Shown: piece after piece, positions 27,132 to 35,971 of the stretch
Position numbering within the stretch: the first letter of the stretch is position 1
How the letters are laid out: every line of letters starts with the position of its first letter
Program-made: the position numbers and the translations under genes
Assembly (NCBI RefSeq): GCF_021044885.1
Contig: NZ_JAJNOD010000001.1
Span: forward strand, 1,550,001-1,614,000
From: Microbacterium nymphoidis
GTDB taxonomy: Bacteria; Actinomycetota; Actinomycetes; Actinomycetales; Microbacteriaceae
Length of the DNA: 64,000 bases
Direction: 5' to 3'
Notes under the pieces: generated by a model
Told to the model about the DNA's origin: nothing
What the model saw: only the letters and a program-made list of their open reading frames with translations
Databases searched by the model: none

Positions 27132-28118
27132 ATGGCAGGGATCCGCGATGTGGCGGAGGCGGCCGGTGTGAGCGTGTCCACCGTGTCCCAGGTCCTCACC
27201 CGCAAGCGCCCCGTCGCCCCGGCGACGCGTGCCCGGGTCGAGGAGGCCATCGCTCGTCTCGGCTACCGCCCCCACCCGGGCGCGTCGCAACTGCGCGGCG
27301 GGCGCACCGGGACCATCGCACTGATCGTGCCGAGTCTGACGAACCCCTTCTATCCGCTGGTCGGCGCCGGGATGCAGGACGTGCTCCTGGACCGTGACAT
27401 CCTGCTCACCATCACCGAGGTGGGCAGCGGACACCGCCCGGGCACCACGATCCACCAGCTGATGTCGCGACGAGTGGACGCCATGGTCGCCGCCCCGTTC
27501 GGGCTGACCGACGAAGACCTCGCCGCGCTCCAGGGCGCCGACATCCCCTTCGTCCTCCTCGGCTCGCCACGCGGTGGCGCCGGGGACGTGGTGCACACCG
27601 ATGACGTCGCGGGTTCCCGCGAGATCACCGAGCACCTGATCGAGCGCGGATACCGGCGCATCGCCTTCATCGGCGGCGACGAAGACGCCACTCCCACGCA
27701 GGAGCGACTGGAGGGCTACAGCGGCGCGCTGCACGCTGCCGGCCGAGACGCGGAGGCCGCCGACGTGGTGTTCGCAGACTTCACGCGACAGGGTGGCCAC
27801 CGTGCGGCCTCCGAGTTGCTGGCTCGTGAGGTGCGTCCCGACGCCATCGTGGCCGCGAACGACCTCATCGCGATCGGCGCGCTGGACGCGGCCCGCGAGC
27901 ACGGCCTGTCCGTTCCCGCCGACCTCGCGATCACCGGCTACGACGACATCGAGGCCGCCTCGCTCGTGAGTCCCGCCCTCACCACCATCGAGAACCCTGC
28001 TCGCGAGATCGGGCGCGCCTGCGCCCGCCTGCTGCTGGAGCGACTCGACGCCGACGTCACCGACGTGACGCGCACGGTCGTGCTCTCCCACCGCCTCATC
28101 ATCCGCGAATCCGCCTGA
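27132..28118 (+). CDS. LacI-family regulator of the second sugar ABC operon
   Basis: A 328-residue protein. The N-terminal helix-turn-helix (IRDVAEAAGVSVSTVSQVLTRKRPVAPATRARVEEAI) carries the LacI hinge region, followed by an effector domain with the usual ribose/purine-repressor-like features (SLTNPFYPLVGAGMQ, GYDDIEAASLVSPALTTIENP). It should bind the GCAAAA-TTTTGC palindrome just upstream of itself and control both directions. It is 33 nt upstream of the binding-protein gene. Confidence 0.9.
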   Translation: MAGIRDVAEAAGVSVSTVSQVLTRKRPVAPATRARVEEAIARLGYRPHPGASQLRGGRTGTIALIVPSLTNPFYPLVGAGMQDVLLDRDILLTITEVGSGHRPGTTIHQLMSRRVDAMVAAPFGLTDEDLAALQGADIPFVLLGSPRGGAGDVVHTDDVAGSREITEHLIERGYRRIAFIGGDEDATPTQERLEGYSGALHAAGRDAEAADVVFADFTRQGGHRAASELLAREVRPDAIVAANDLIAIGALDAAREHGLSVPADLAITGYDDIEAASLVSPALTTIENPAREIGRACARLLLERLDADVTDVTRTVVLSHRLIIRESA

Positions 28119-28151
28119 TCCCCCACCCCTGAATCCCGATCTGAGAGAGAC

Positions 28152-29492
28152 ATGAAACGAACCACGCGCATCCTCGCCGCGGTCGGCGCCGTCGCCGCCA
28201 CCGCGCTCGCGCTGACCGCCTGCACCGGAGGGGGCCGCTCGGGCTCCGACCTCACCTACTGGGGCGCCTTCTACTCCCCCGACACGGAGAAGGCGTTCCA
28301 GGAGATCTTCGTCGACGGCTACAACGGCGCAGCCCAGACGCCGGTGAAGATGGAGGTCAAGGAGCTGACCACCATCGGTAAGCTCACCGACACCGCGGTG
28401 GCCGCCGGTCAGGCGCCCGACGTGATCTACGCCGACGGCCCGTCCTCCGCCTCCGATTTCGCCCGTGCCGGACGCACCATCGCGCTCGACGAGTACGCGA
28501 AGAAGTACGACTGGCAGGACAAGCTGCTGCCGTGGGCGTATGAGCTGAGCAAGGTCGACGACAAGCTGTCCTCCGTTCCCACCGGCTACGGGTCGATGGT
28601 GCTCTACTACAACAAGAGCGTGTTCGCCGAGCACGGCTGGACGGCTCCGACCACGCTGTCCGAGTTCGAGACGGTGGCCGCGTCCGCCGCCGAGGCGGGC
28701 CTCGTACCGCTGGGCGGCGGCAACGCCGGCTACCAGGGCATGAGCGAGTGGCTGCTCACGGCCGTGCTGAACGCCGCCGTGGGACCGGACAAGCTCTACG
28801 ACGTGCTCACCGGCGACGCCGCGTTCACCGATCCGGAGTTCGTCGGCGCGATCGACCTCGTCAAGAGCTGGATCGACAAGGGCTGGCTGGCCGGCGGCTC
28901 GGAGTCGTACTTCACCACCGACGACACCGCCAACATCACCGGCCTCGCCAATGGCACCACGGCGATGTACATGAGCGGAACGTGGGCGTTCAACTCGATG
29001 TCGCAGGTGTTCGAGGACCCCGAGGACTGGGCGTGGGCACCGCTGCCGTCGCTGAGCGACGCCGTCGAGCCGGGGGTCTACCCGCTCGCCATCGGTACCG
29101 CACTGTCGATCAACGCGGAGTCGAAGAACGCCGACGCCGCCGCGTCCTTCATCGACTACCTCGTGGGAGACGCCGACCGCGCGCTGGAGTACACCGCGCG
29201 CACCGGCGAGAACCCGCCTCCGCTGGCGATCACCGCCGACCAGTTCCCCGCCGAGATCGACAAGCGCACGGTCGAGCTGTACACGGCGATCCCGGAGACC
29301 ACGAACGTGGGCTACGCCACCTGGACGTTCTTCCCACCGAAGACCGACGCGTACCTGATCAGCGAGTTCGACAAGGTCGTCACCGGCGATGTCACCTCCG
29401 CTGCGTACCTGGAGGGCCTGCAGCAGGCGTTCCAGAAGGAGCATGACGCGGGGAGCACACTGACCCCGTTCACCCCGGCGGGACGCGAGTGA
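28152..29492 (+). CDS. Sugar-type ABC transporter substrate-binding lipoprotein
   Basis: A 446-residue family-1 solute-binding protein. The lipobox LTAC gives lipidated Cys24. Mature motifs include DLTYWGAFYSPDTEKAFQEIF, a mid-protein MSGTWAFNSM and a C-terminal helix bundle. GAGAGA precedes the ATG. The GTGA overlap at 29489 couples it to the first permease. Ligand unknown; the neighbouring ADP-ribosylglycohydrolases make a ribosylated compound a reasonable guess. Confidence 0.9.
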   Translation: MKRTTRILAAVGAVAATALALTACTGGGRSGSDLTYWGAFYSPDTEKAFQEIFVDGYNGAAQTPVKMEVKELTTIGKLTDTAVAAGQAPDVIYADGPSSASDFARAGRTIALDEYAKKYDWQDKLLPWAYELSKVDDKLSSVPTGYGSMVLYYNKSVFAEHGWTAPTTLSEFETVAASAAEAGLVPLGGGNAGYQGMSEWLLTAVLNAAVGPDKLYDVLTGDAAFTDPEFVGAIDLVKSWIDKGWLAGGSESYFTTDDTANITGLANGTTAMYMSGTWAFNSMSQVFEDPEDWAWAPLPSLSDAVEPGVYPLAIGTALSINAESKNADAAASFIDYLVGDADRALEYTARTGENPPPLAITADQFPAEIDKRTVELYTAIPETTNVGYATWTFFPPKTDAYLISEFDKVVTGDVTSAAYLEGLQQAFQKEHDAGSTLTPFTPAGRE

Positions 29493-30433
29493 CCATCAGC
29501 TCCCCCACCTCGGCACGGGCGGGCGCTGCGGCGCCCGCCCGTCGCCGGGGTTCCGCACTGCGCCGCCGTCGCCGTCTGATCGCCTGGGCGTTCGTGGCGC
29601 CGCTGCTCCTCGTCAACCTGCTGGTCATCACCGGCCCCGGCACGGCCTCGATCCTGCTGTCGTTCACCGACTGGGACGGGCTCAACTCGCCGAGCTTCGT
29701 GGGTCTGGACAATTACGCCGAGCTGTTCACCTCGGCCGCCGTGCTGAACGCCCTCTGGCACAACGTCATCTGGACCGTGTTCTTCCTCATCGTCCCCATG
29801 GCGATGGGCCTCGTGGGAGCCTTCCTGCTCTCGCGCTTGCGCCGCGGTCAGATGCTGTTCCGCGTCCTCTTCTTCATCCCGTACGTGCTGGCCACGGTGA
29901 TCTCCGCCGCCATCTGGCGCCAGATCATGGACCCCGACGGCGGCATCGGCGACGCCCTCGCCACCATCGGCATCCCGTTCCTGGCCGACGTGAACTTCCT
30001 CGGAAACCCGTCGCTCGCGCTCGGATCGGTGGCCTTCGTGAACACCTGGCAGTGGTGGGGCTTCCTGCTGGTGATCTTCCTGGCCGCCATGCAGGCCGTG
30101 GATCCCTCGCTCTACGAGGCAGCGAAACTGGACGGCGCCGGCCCCGTTCGCGAGTTCTGGAGCATCACGCTCCCCGCCATCCGGCCCACCTTCGTCTTCC
30201 TCGCCCTGATGACGATCATCTGGTCTTTCCTGGTGTTCGACTACATCTACGTCCTCACGCAGGGAGGCCCCGCCGGCTCCACCGATGTGCTCAGCACCGT
30301 GCTGTACCGCGAGGCGTTCGAGAACCGCCGCCAGGGCTACGCGTCCGCGGTGGCCATGCTGCTGACCTCGATCAGTGCGATCACCGTGATCGGTTACCTG
30401 GTGCTTCGCCGCAAGCTGAAATGGGACGTCTGA
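29489..30433 (+). CDS. ABC transporter permease 1 (MalF type)
   Basis: A 314-residue membrane protein with an Arg-rich N-tail (RRRGSALRRRRRL), six hydrophobic segments and the EAA loop SLYEAAKLDGAGPVREFWSITLPAIRP. The GTG start at 29489 overlaps the previous stop by 4 nt, and its stop overlaps the next start (TGATG). It forms the channel with permease 2; an ATPase is not encoded here. Confidence 0.93.
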   Translation: MTISSPTSARAGAAAPARRRGSALRRRRRLIAWAFVAPLLLVNLLVITGPGTASILLSFTDWDGLNSPSFVGLDNYAELFTSAAVLNALWHNVIWTVFFLIVPMAMGLVGAFLLSRLRRGQMLFRVLFFIPYVLATVISAAIWRQIMDPDGGIGDALATIGIPFLADVNFLGNPSLALGSVAFVNTWQWWGFLLVIFLAAMQAVDPSLYEAAKLDGAGPVREFWSITLPAIRPTFVFLALMTIIWSFLVFDYIYVLTQGGPAGSTDVLSTVLYREAFENRRQGYASAVAMLLTSISAITVIGYLVLRRKLKWDV

Positions 30434-31293
30434 TGTCTACCGCCGCACCCGCCGTGGCGCCCGCCCGCCGCGCCCGCCGCCGCCCCCGCCTCATCACGTG
30501 GCTGATCGTCGGCCTGCTCAGCATTTACGCCGTCGGCCCGCTGCTCGTCTTCGCCAGCAACTCGCTCAAGTCGTCGCGGGAGATCGCCGCCAACCCGATC
30601 GGGCTCCCCCAGAACTGGAACTGGGAGAACTTCGTCACCGCCTGGGAGCAGGCCCGCATGGGCGGGGCACTGCTCAACAGCGCGATCATCGCCGTGGCCA
30701 CGGCCGTGGGCGTCGCACTGATCGCCTCGATGGCGGCCTACGCGATGACGCGGCTGGACCTGCCGGCCAAGGGCGGGTGGATCCTGTGGCTGCTGGTGTC
30801 CTCCTCGCTGCCGCTGCAGCTGTTCCTGGTGCCGCTCGTGGCGTGGTGGTCGTTCCTCGGTCTCTACAACGAGCGCATCGGCCTGATCATCATCTACTGG
30901 GCCGTCTTCAGCCCGTTCGCCACTCTGCTCATCCGCTCGTTCCTGGTGAGCCTGCCGGTCGAGTTCGAGGAGGCAGCGCGCCTGGACGGCGCCGGCGAGC
31001 TGCGACTGTTCTTCCGCGTGATCGTTCCGATGATCTGGCCCGGCATCCTCACCGCCGCGCTCGTCGCAGGACTGCAGGCGTACAACGAGTTCATGCTCGC
31101 CGTCACGTTCCTCCAGGACCGCGACGCGATGCCCGCCTCGCTCTCGGTGTACGCGTTCCAGCAGGGATTCACCACGGACTGGTCGCTGGTGAGCGCCGCG
31201 GGCCTCATCATGGCGATCCCTGTGGTCATCGTCTTCCTGCTGCTGCAGCGCAAGTTCATCGAGGGTTACGCCTCCGGCGGCCTCGCGAACTGA
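30433..31293 (+). CDS. ABC transporter permease 2 (MalG type)
   Basis: A 286-residue permease with a basic N-tail, six hydrophobic segments and the EAA motif EFEEAARLDGAGELRLFFRVIVPMIWP. Translation is coupled to permease 1 by TGATG. It is the last gene of the operon, and a strong hairpin follows 6 nt after its stop. Confidence 0.93.
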   Translation: MSTAAPAVAPARRARRRPRLITWLIVGLLSIYAVGPLLVFASNSLKSSREIAANPIGLPQNWNWENFVTAWEQARMGGALLNSAIIAVATAVGVALIASMAAYAMTRLDLPAKGGWILWLLVSSSLPLQLFLVPLVAWWSFLGLYNERIGLIIIYWAVFSPFATLLIRSFLVSLPVEFEEAARLDGAGELRLFFRVIVPMIWPGILTAALVAGLQAYNEFMLAVTFLQDRDAMPASLSVYAFQQGFTTDWSLVSAAGLIMAIPVVIVFLLLQRKFIEGYASGGLAN

Positions 31294-31298
31294 GAACG

Positions 31299-31336
31299 AC
31301 GAGGGGCGCGGCGCCGACCGGTGCCGCGCCCCTCGT
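31299..31336. terminator. Bidirectional hairpin terminator
   Basis: ACGAGGGGCGCGGC (31299-31312) pairs perfectly with GCCGCGCCCCTCGT (31323-31336) around a 10-nt loop. It lies between the ABC operon (+) and the dehydrogenase (-). Confidence 0.85.
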
Positions 31337-31340
31337 GCTC

Positions 31341-32399
31341 TCACGGGTGAACGATGATCTTCACCGCGGTCTCGTTGTGATTGATGAGAGTGTCGAAACC
31401 CTCATCAATCAGGCGGTCGAGGCTGATGCGGCCGGTGATGAACGGCGCGAGGTCGACCTTTCCGTCCTGCACGAGGCGAATGACAGCCGCGTGATCGCGC
31501 ACGTAGGCGATCGTGCCGCGCAGATCGATCTCCTTCAGAACCAGCTTCTGCATGTCGATCTGCGCGGGCTTGCCCCAGATGGACACGTTGACGACGACTC
31601 CCGTGGGCTTCACCGCATCCAGGAGCTGGTCCAGCACCACGTTCACGCTCGTGCACTCGAATGCGACATCCGCCCCGACGCCACCGGTGAGCTCCCGCAC
31701 CTGGGCGGGAACGTCTACCTCAGAGGGATCGACGACGTGATCGGCCACACCGGTGTCCCGGGCCTTCTGCTTTCGGGCCTCGCTGAGCTCGCTCATGATC
31801 ACCGTCACGCCTTCGGCGTGCAGCACAGCCGCCACCAGCAGACCAATGGGTCCGGCGCCTCCGATGAGGGCGACCTGCCCCGGACGCACACCGGAACGGC
31901 GCACAGCGTGGTGGGCGACGGAGAGCGGCTCGATGAGTGCGGCCTGGTCCAGGGGGATGTCACCGACGGGATGCACCCAGCGCCGGTCCACCACGATCCG
32001 CTCGCTCAGGCCGCCGCCGCCTCCCGACAGCCCGATGAAGCCCATCTTCTCGCACAGGTGGTAGTTGCCGGCACGGCAGGGAGCGCACTCGTCGCAGACG
32101 AAGTACGGCTCGACGACGACGGAGTCGCCCACCGCGATGTCCGTCACGCCGTCGCCGAGAGCCGCGACCGTGCCGGAGAACTCATGCCCCAGCACGACGG
32201 GGCTCTCCTCCCCCGACAGAGGGTGGGGGTGCCCCGGCGCCGGGCAGAAGATCGGCCCGTCCAGATACTCGTGCAGGTCAGTCCCGCAGATGCCGCACCA
32301 GGCCACGTCGATGGCCACGGCCCCCGGGCGCAAGGAGGGCTCCGGGACGTCCTCGATCCGGATGTCGCCGCGGGCGTGGAATCGTGCTGCCTTCATCAT
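31341..32399 (-). CDS. Zinc-dependent (R,R)-butanediol dehydrogenase-like enzyme
   Basis: A 352-residue medium-chain dehydrogenase. The catalytic zinc site lies in CGICGTDLHEY and GHEFSG. The four Cys of the structural zinc lobe lie in CDECAPCRAGNYHLC, and the NAD-binding GGAGPIG follows. The segment LDGPIFCP...HPHPLSGEESPVVLGHEFSG closely resembles 2,3-butanediol dehydrogenases; other secondary alcohols are possible. The ATG pair at 32394-32399 follows GGAGAGAGG; the longer frame upstream is non-coding. Confidence 0.88.
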   Translation of the reverse strand: MMKAARFHARGDIRIEDVPEPSLRPGAVAIDVAWCGICGTDLHEYLDGPIFCPAPGHPHPLSGEESPVVLGHEFSGTVAALGDGVTDIAVGDSVVVEPYFVCDECAPCRAGNYHLCEKMGFIGLSGGGGGLSERIVVDRRWVHPVGDIPLDQAALIEPLSVAHHAVRRSGVRPGQVALIGGAGPIGLLVAAVLHAEGVTVIMSELSEARKQKARDTGVADHVVDPSEVDVPAQVRELTGGVGADVAFECTSVNVVLDQLLDAVKPTGVVVNVSIWGKPAQIDMQKLVLKEIDLRGTIAYVRDHAAVIRLVQDGKVDLAPFITGRISLDRLIDEGFDTLINHNETAVKIIVHP

Positions 32400-32660
32400 C
32401 GCTGCCTCTCTCCTTCCGGGCGCAATCACCGAATCTCGGCTCTCGTTGCGGACGTCCGCCGCGGGCCCGTCACCGTCAGAGTAGGTCGCGCAGCGCCGCG
32501 CCATCTCGGCGAGCGCCGTGGAAAAGCCTGAGCTCCATGCCGGAGACTCCACCGGAACACCACCGGATCTGAGGTGCCGCGGCGCGGATCTAGGTCATCT
32601 GCCCGATGAGGCACCCCCTCCTCAGAGAGGAGCGTAGGGGTACCGAAGAAGGAGAGTGCC

Positions 32661-32873
32661 ATGGATCTCAACACCTACGTGAACCCGTACGTGGTCGCCG
32701 CGGAACTGGAGCAGGCCGTGATCCGTGCGGAGCGCGCCCGCGTCGTCGCCGAGCGTCTCGCGCCGCGTCCGGGTCTGCTGCGCCGGCTGTTCGCGCGGAC
32801 GGCGCCCGCGACCGCCCCGACGACCCGGCGAGCCGCACGCGAGCTCGCGGAGTGCACCCCGCACGCGGCGTGA
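32661..32873 (+). CDS. Small basic protein of unknown function
   Basis: A 70-residue soluble protein with no recognised domain. The first half is a helical segment (VVAAELEQAVIRAERARVVAERLA), the middle has Arg-rich LLRRLFART, and it ends TPHAA. A good ribosome site (AAGGAGAG) stands 6 nt before the ATG, and codon use matches neighbouring genes, so it is likely expressed. It is followed by the LAL regulator gene. Confidence 0.6.
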   Translation: MDLNTYVNPYVVAAELEQAVIRAERARVVAERLAPRPGLLRRLFARTAPATAPTTRRAARELAECTPHAA

Positions 32874-32917
32874 TCGCCCCGCCATCCGATGTCCGAGGCG
32901 GCTGGCATGATGAACCC

Positions 32918-35761
32918 ATGTCAGCCACCGCAGCACCGGAGATGGTGGGGCGCGATGCCGAGCTCGCGCTTCTCCACGAGGCGCTGCGTCGCGCGGAAGA
33001 GGGCCAGCCCGCCTCCCTCCTCGTCGCCGGAGAAGCCGGCATCGGCAAGTCCCGGCTGACCACGGAGTTCCGTCAGCGGCTCGCGGATGACGCCACCGTG
33101 CTCACGGGCTGGTGTCTGGACTACGGCTCCACACCCGCCCCCTTCGGCCCGCTTCCCGCGATCCTGCGCGGTGTGCTCGCAGAGCTCGGTGAGCGCGCCG
33201 ATGATGCCGCCGGCCCCAGCCGCAACGCGCTCCAGTTGCTGCTCCCCGACCCCGCCGGCACTCCTCTGGACCGCTCCACCGTGCATCCGGAAGCGCTCGG
33301 TGAGACGATCGCCAACCTGCTCGAAGCCGCGTCCTCGGTACGACCGGTCGTGGTGATCGTCGAAGATCTGCACTGGGCAGACGCCGCGACGCTGTCGATG
33401 CTCTCGTTCCTCCTGCGCGCTCTCGCGGGCCGGCGTGTGCTCTTCGTGCTCACGTGCCGCACCGACGAAGTGCGCCGGGGCGGGGCCGTCCGCACCTTCC
33501 TCGCCGAGTCCGAGCGAGCGCGGCTCCTGGAGCGGATCTCGCTCGCCCGCCTCGACGCGGGTGCCGTGCGCGAGCTGGCGGTGGGCCTGCGAGGCCCGCT
33601 CGACGACGCCACGATCGCGCACCTCGTGCAGCGCAGCGAGGGCGTGCCGTTCTTCGTCGAAGAGCTGGTGTGCAACGCGGAGGGCCCCTTGCCGGACACG
33701 CTGCGCGACGTGCTCCTCGCCCGTTTCGACGCTCTGAGCGAAGAGGCCCGCCGCACGGTGCGGCTGGCCTCGGCATGCGACGGTGCAATCGCCCACGACC
33801 TGCTCGCCGCCGTCTCCGGGCGCGGTGGCGAGGGCCTGGACGAAGCACTGCGTGAAGCGGTGATCGCGGGCATCCTCACGGTGCGAGACGACGAGAGCTA
33901 TGCGTTCCGTCATGCGCTGCTGCGCGAAGCCATCCACGACGATCTCCTCCCCGGCGAACGAGCGCGCCTGCACCGCGCCTACGCCGAAGCGATCCAGGCA
34001 GCCGGCGGCGCGGCATCGAGCCTGGCCTTCCACTGGTATCAGGCGCACGCTCCGGAACAGGCTCTCCGCGCGGCCGTGGACGCCATGCAGCAGGCGAAGG
34101 ACAGCTACGCGTTCTCCACGGCAGCACGCTTCGGGGAGCTGGCACTCGAGCTGTGGGACCAGGTGCCTGATGCCGACGATGTCGCCGGCATCGAACGCAT
34201 CCCCTTCCTCGCGCGTCTCGGATCGATCCTGCGCAACGGCGGCGATGCGGAACGTGCCCTCACGGTGGCAACCCTCGCCCTTGACGAGCTCGACCCGCAG
34301 ACCGCCGAACCGGCCGTGCACGCGCGGCTGCTGCGTGATCGCGCCCTCTACCTCCAGAATCTCGGGAAGACCGGCACCGTGGAGTCCCTCGGGGAGGCCC
34401 TGGCGGTCCTGGACGGCAGCCCAGGTGAAGACCGCTTGCGAGCCTCGCTCCTGAACTACCTCAGCGGACGCTACCTCACCAGTGCCCGGCTGACCGACGC
34501 GATCGAGACCGCCGACGAAGCCTTCTCCATCGCGCAGGCCGCTGGCTTCGACAACGCCATGTCGGTCGCGGCGAACCTGCGCGGCTGTAGCCGCATCCAC
34601 CTCGGCGACGTCGACGCCGGCCTCGCCGATCTCCGCCTCTCCTGGCAGCACGCCTCCGATCACGATGCCCAGTTGCGGTATCGCGTCAACTTTGCGGACG
34701 CGCTGCACAATCTCGGGCGTTTCCACGAGGCGGTCGAGGTGGCCGAACTCGGGGTCGCACACTCGCGCCGCCTGGGTGTCGAACGGGCCACCGGCTCCGT
34801 ACTGGCGCACAACCTCGTCGAACCGCTGATCGAACTGGGCGAGATCGACCGCGCGGAGGAGGCGATGTCTCGCGACCTCGCGCTGCGGACGCTTCCGATC
34901 TTCCGGGTGTACTCCACCATGTCGCGTATCCGGATCCTGGTCTGGCGCGGTCGCATGGCGGAGGCCGCTCGCCTGCTGAAGGAATGGCGTCCCGTCGCCG
35001 CCGCCATCTCCCAGGTCGAGCGCCAGGTCTGGTTCTCGCTGCGCAACGTGGAGCTGCTGGCGAGTCTCGGGAACGGCGATCCCACACGGGCAGCGGGCGT
35101 GCTCGCCGAAGTCATCGAAGACCGCGGGCCGCACTTGGCTCAGGTCTCCCGGCTGCTGCTGGAGGGCGCCCGGGTCGTCACCGACCTTCGGGTGGACGGC
35201 CGTCAGGCTCTCGCCGACGACACCGCGCGGGCGGTCGCCGCGGCCTGGAACGCTCGACCGGAAGCGCTGCGCATTCCGCACTGGGACACGGTGCTCACCG
35301 CCATGCTGAGCGGCGACGCCACGGCACTGAGCGCGGCGCTGCCGGTCGTCGACAACGACGATGTGCCCGCCATATTCCGCCCCGTCCTCCAGCTGGAGCT
35401 CGCGCGTCTGCATCTGGCGGATGGGGATCGCGCGGCGGCGGCAGAGCACGCGATGGTCGCGGCGCAGTATGCCGACGCGCTCGGGCACCGACCGCTGCAG
35501 CAGCGCGTGCTCGCGTTCAGCCGGGATGCCGGTCTGGCACGCGTCACACGTCCCGGCGAATCCGTCGGCGCCGCCGCGCCCACGGAGCTGACCGCACGTG
35601 AGCAGCAGGTGCTCGACCTCATCGCCGAAGGACTCACCAACCGGCAGATCGGAGAGCGCCTGTTCATCAGCGCGAAGACGGCGAGCGTCCACGTCTCCGC
35701 GATCCTGCGCAAGCTCGGCGTCTCCAGTCGCACCGAGGCCGCGGTCTCGTCCCGCCGCTGA
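32918..35761 (+). CDS. LAL-type LuxR-family regulator with ATPase domain
   Basis: A 947-residue regulator. The N-terminal AAA/NTPase domain (Walker A GEAGIGKS near residue 40, Walker B VVVIVEDLHWAD) is followed by about 600 residues of helical TPR-like repeats and a C-terminal LuxR helix-turn-helix (LTAREQQVLDLIAEGLTNRQI...KTASVHVSAILRKLGVSSRTEA). Such proteins are MalT-like activators. The start ATG 32918 lies 6 nt after CATGAT, suggesting a leaderless mRNA. Its target is not evident. Confidence 0.9.
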   Translation: MSATAAPEMVGRDAELALLHEALRRAEEGQPASLLVAGEAGIGKSRLTTEFRQRLADDATVLTGWCLDYGSTPAPFGPLPAILRGVLAELGERADDAAGPSRNALQLLLPDPAGTPLDRSTVHPEALGETIANLLEAASSVRPVVVIVEDLHWADAATLSMLSFLLRALAGRRVLFVLTCRTDEVRRGGAVRTFLAESERARLLERISLARLDAGAVRELAVGLRGPLDDATIAHLVQRSEGVPFFVEELVCNAEGPLPDTLRDVLLARFDALSEEARRTVRLASACDGAIAHDLLAAVSGRGGEGLDEALREAVIAGILTVRDDESYAFRHALLREAIHDDLLPGERARLHRAYAEAIQAAGGAASSLAFHWYQAHAPEQALRAAVDAMQQAKDSYAFSTAARFGELALELWDQVPDADDVAGIERIPFLARLGSILRNGGDAERALTVATLALDELDPQTAEPAVHARLLRDRALYLQNLGKTGTVESLGEALAVLDGSPGEDRLRASLLNYLSGRYLTSARLTDAIETADEAFSIAQAAGFDNAMSVAANLRGCSRIHLGDVDAGLADLRLSWQHASDHDAQLRYRVNFADALHNLGRFHEAVEVAELGVAHSRRLGVERATGSVLAHNLVEPLIELGEIDRAEEAMSRDLALRTLPIFRVYSTMSRIRILVWRGRMAEAARLLKEWRPVAAAISQVERQVWFSLRNVELLASLGNGDPTRAAGVLAEVIEDRGPHLAQVSRLLLEGARVVTDLRVDGRQALADDTARAVAAAWNARPEALRIPHWDTVLTAMLSGDATALSAALPVVDNDDVPAIFRPVLQLELARLHLADGDRAAAAEHAMVAAQYADALGHRPLQQRVLAFSRDAGLARVTRPGESVGAAAPTELTAREQQVLDLIAEGLTNRQIGERLFISAKTASVHVSAILRKLGVSSRTEAAVSSRR

Positions 35762-35879
35762 GGCGCAGTCGCCCCCGCACGGACCGCCGTGAGGGGGCGA
35801 GCCATGGAAGGCGTGAAGACGAGCCGCGGAGCGTCCGAGACGCATGCCGCAGTCGCGATGTCAGGACGAGCCGCCGAGC

Positions 35880-35943
35880 GAAGCAGGACCGGCGGCGCAC
35901 AGGCGCGGGGCGAAGCAGGACCGGCGGCGCACAGGCGCGGGGC
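35880..35943. repeat. Perfect tandem duplication of a 32-bp unit
   Basis: A 32-bp unit beginning GAAGCAGGACCGGCGGCGCA (35880-35911) is repeated exactly at 35912-35943, in the gap between the convergent LAL regulator and the EEP hydrolase genes. Confidence 0.9.
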
Positions 35944-35971
35944 GTCGGCACGGTCCCTCGCCAGAGCGAGG

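Noticed and set aside
27117..29444. A 775-codon minus-strand frame opposite the LacI and binding-protein genes
   Set aside because: Shadow of real plus-strand genes in high-GC DNA; no motif, no ribosome site.
32921..35845. A 974-codon minus-strand frame opposite the LAL regulator
   Set aside because: Shadow frame; the plus strand has complete Walker and LuxR motifs.
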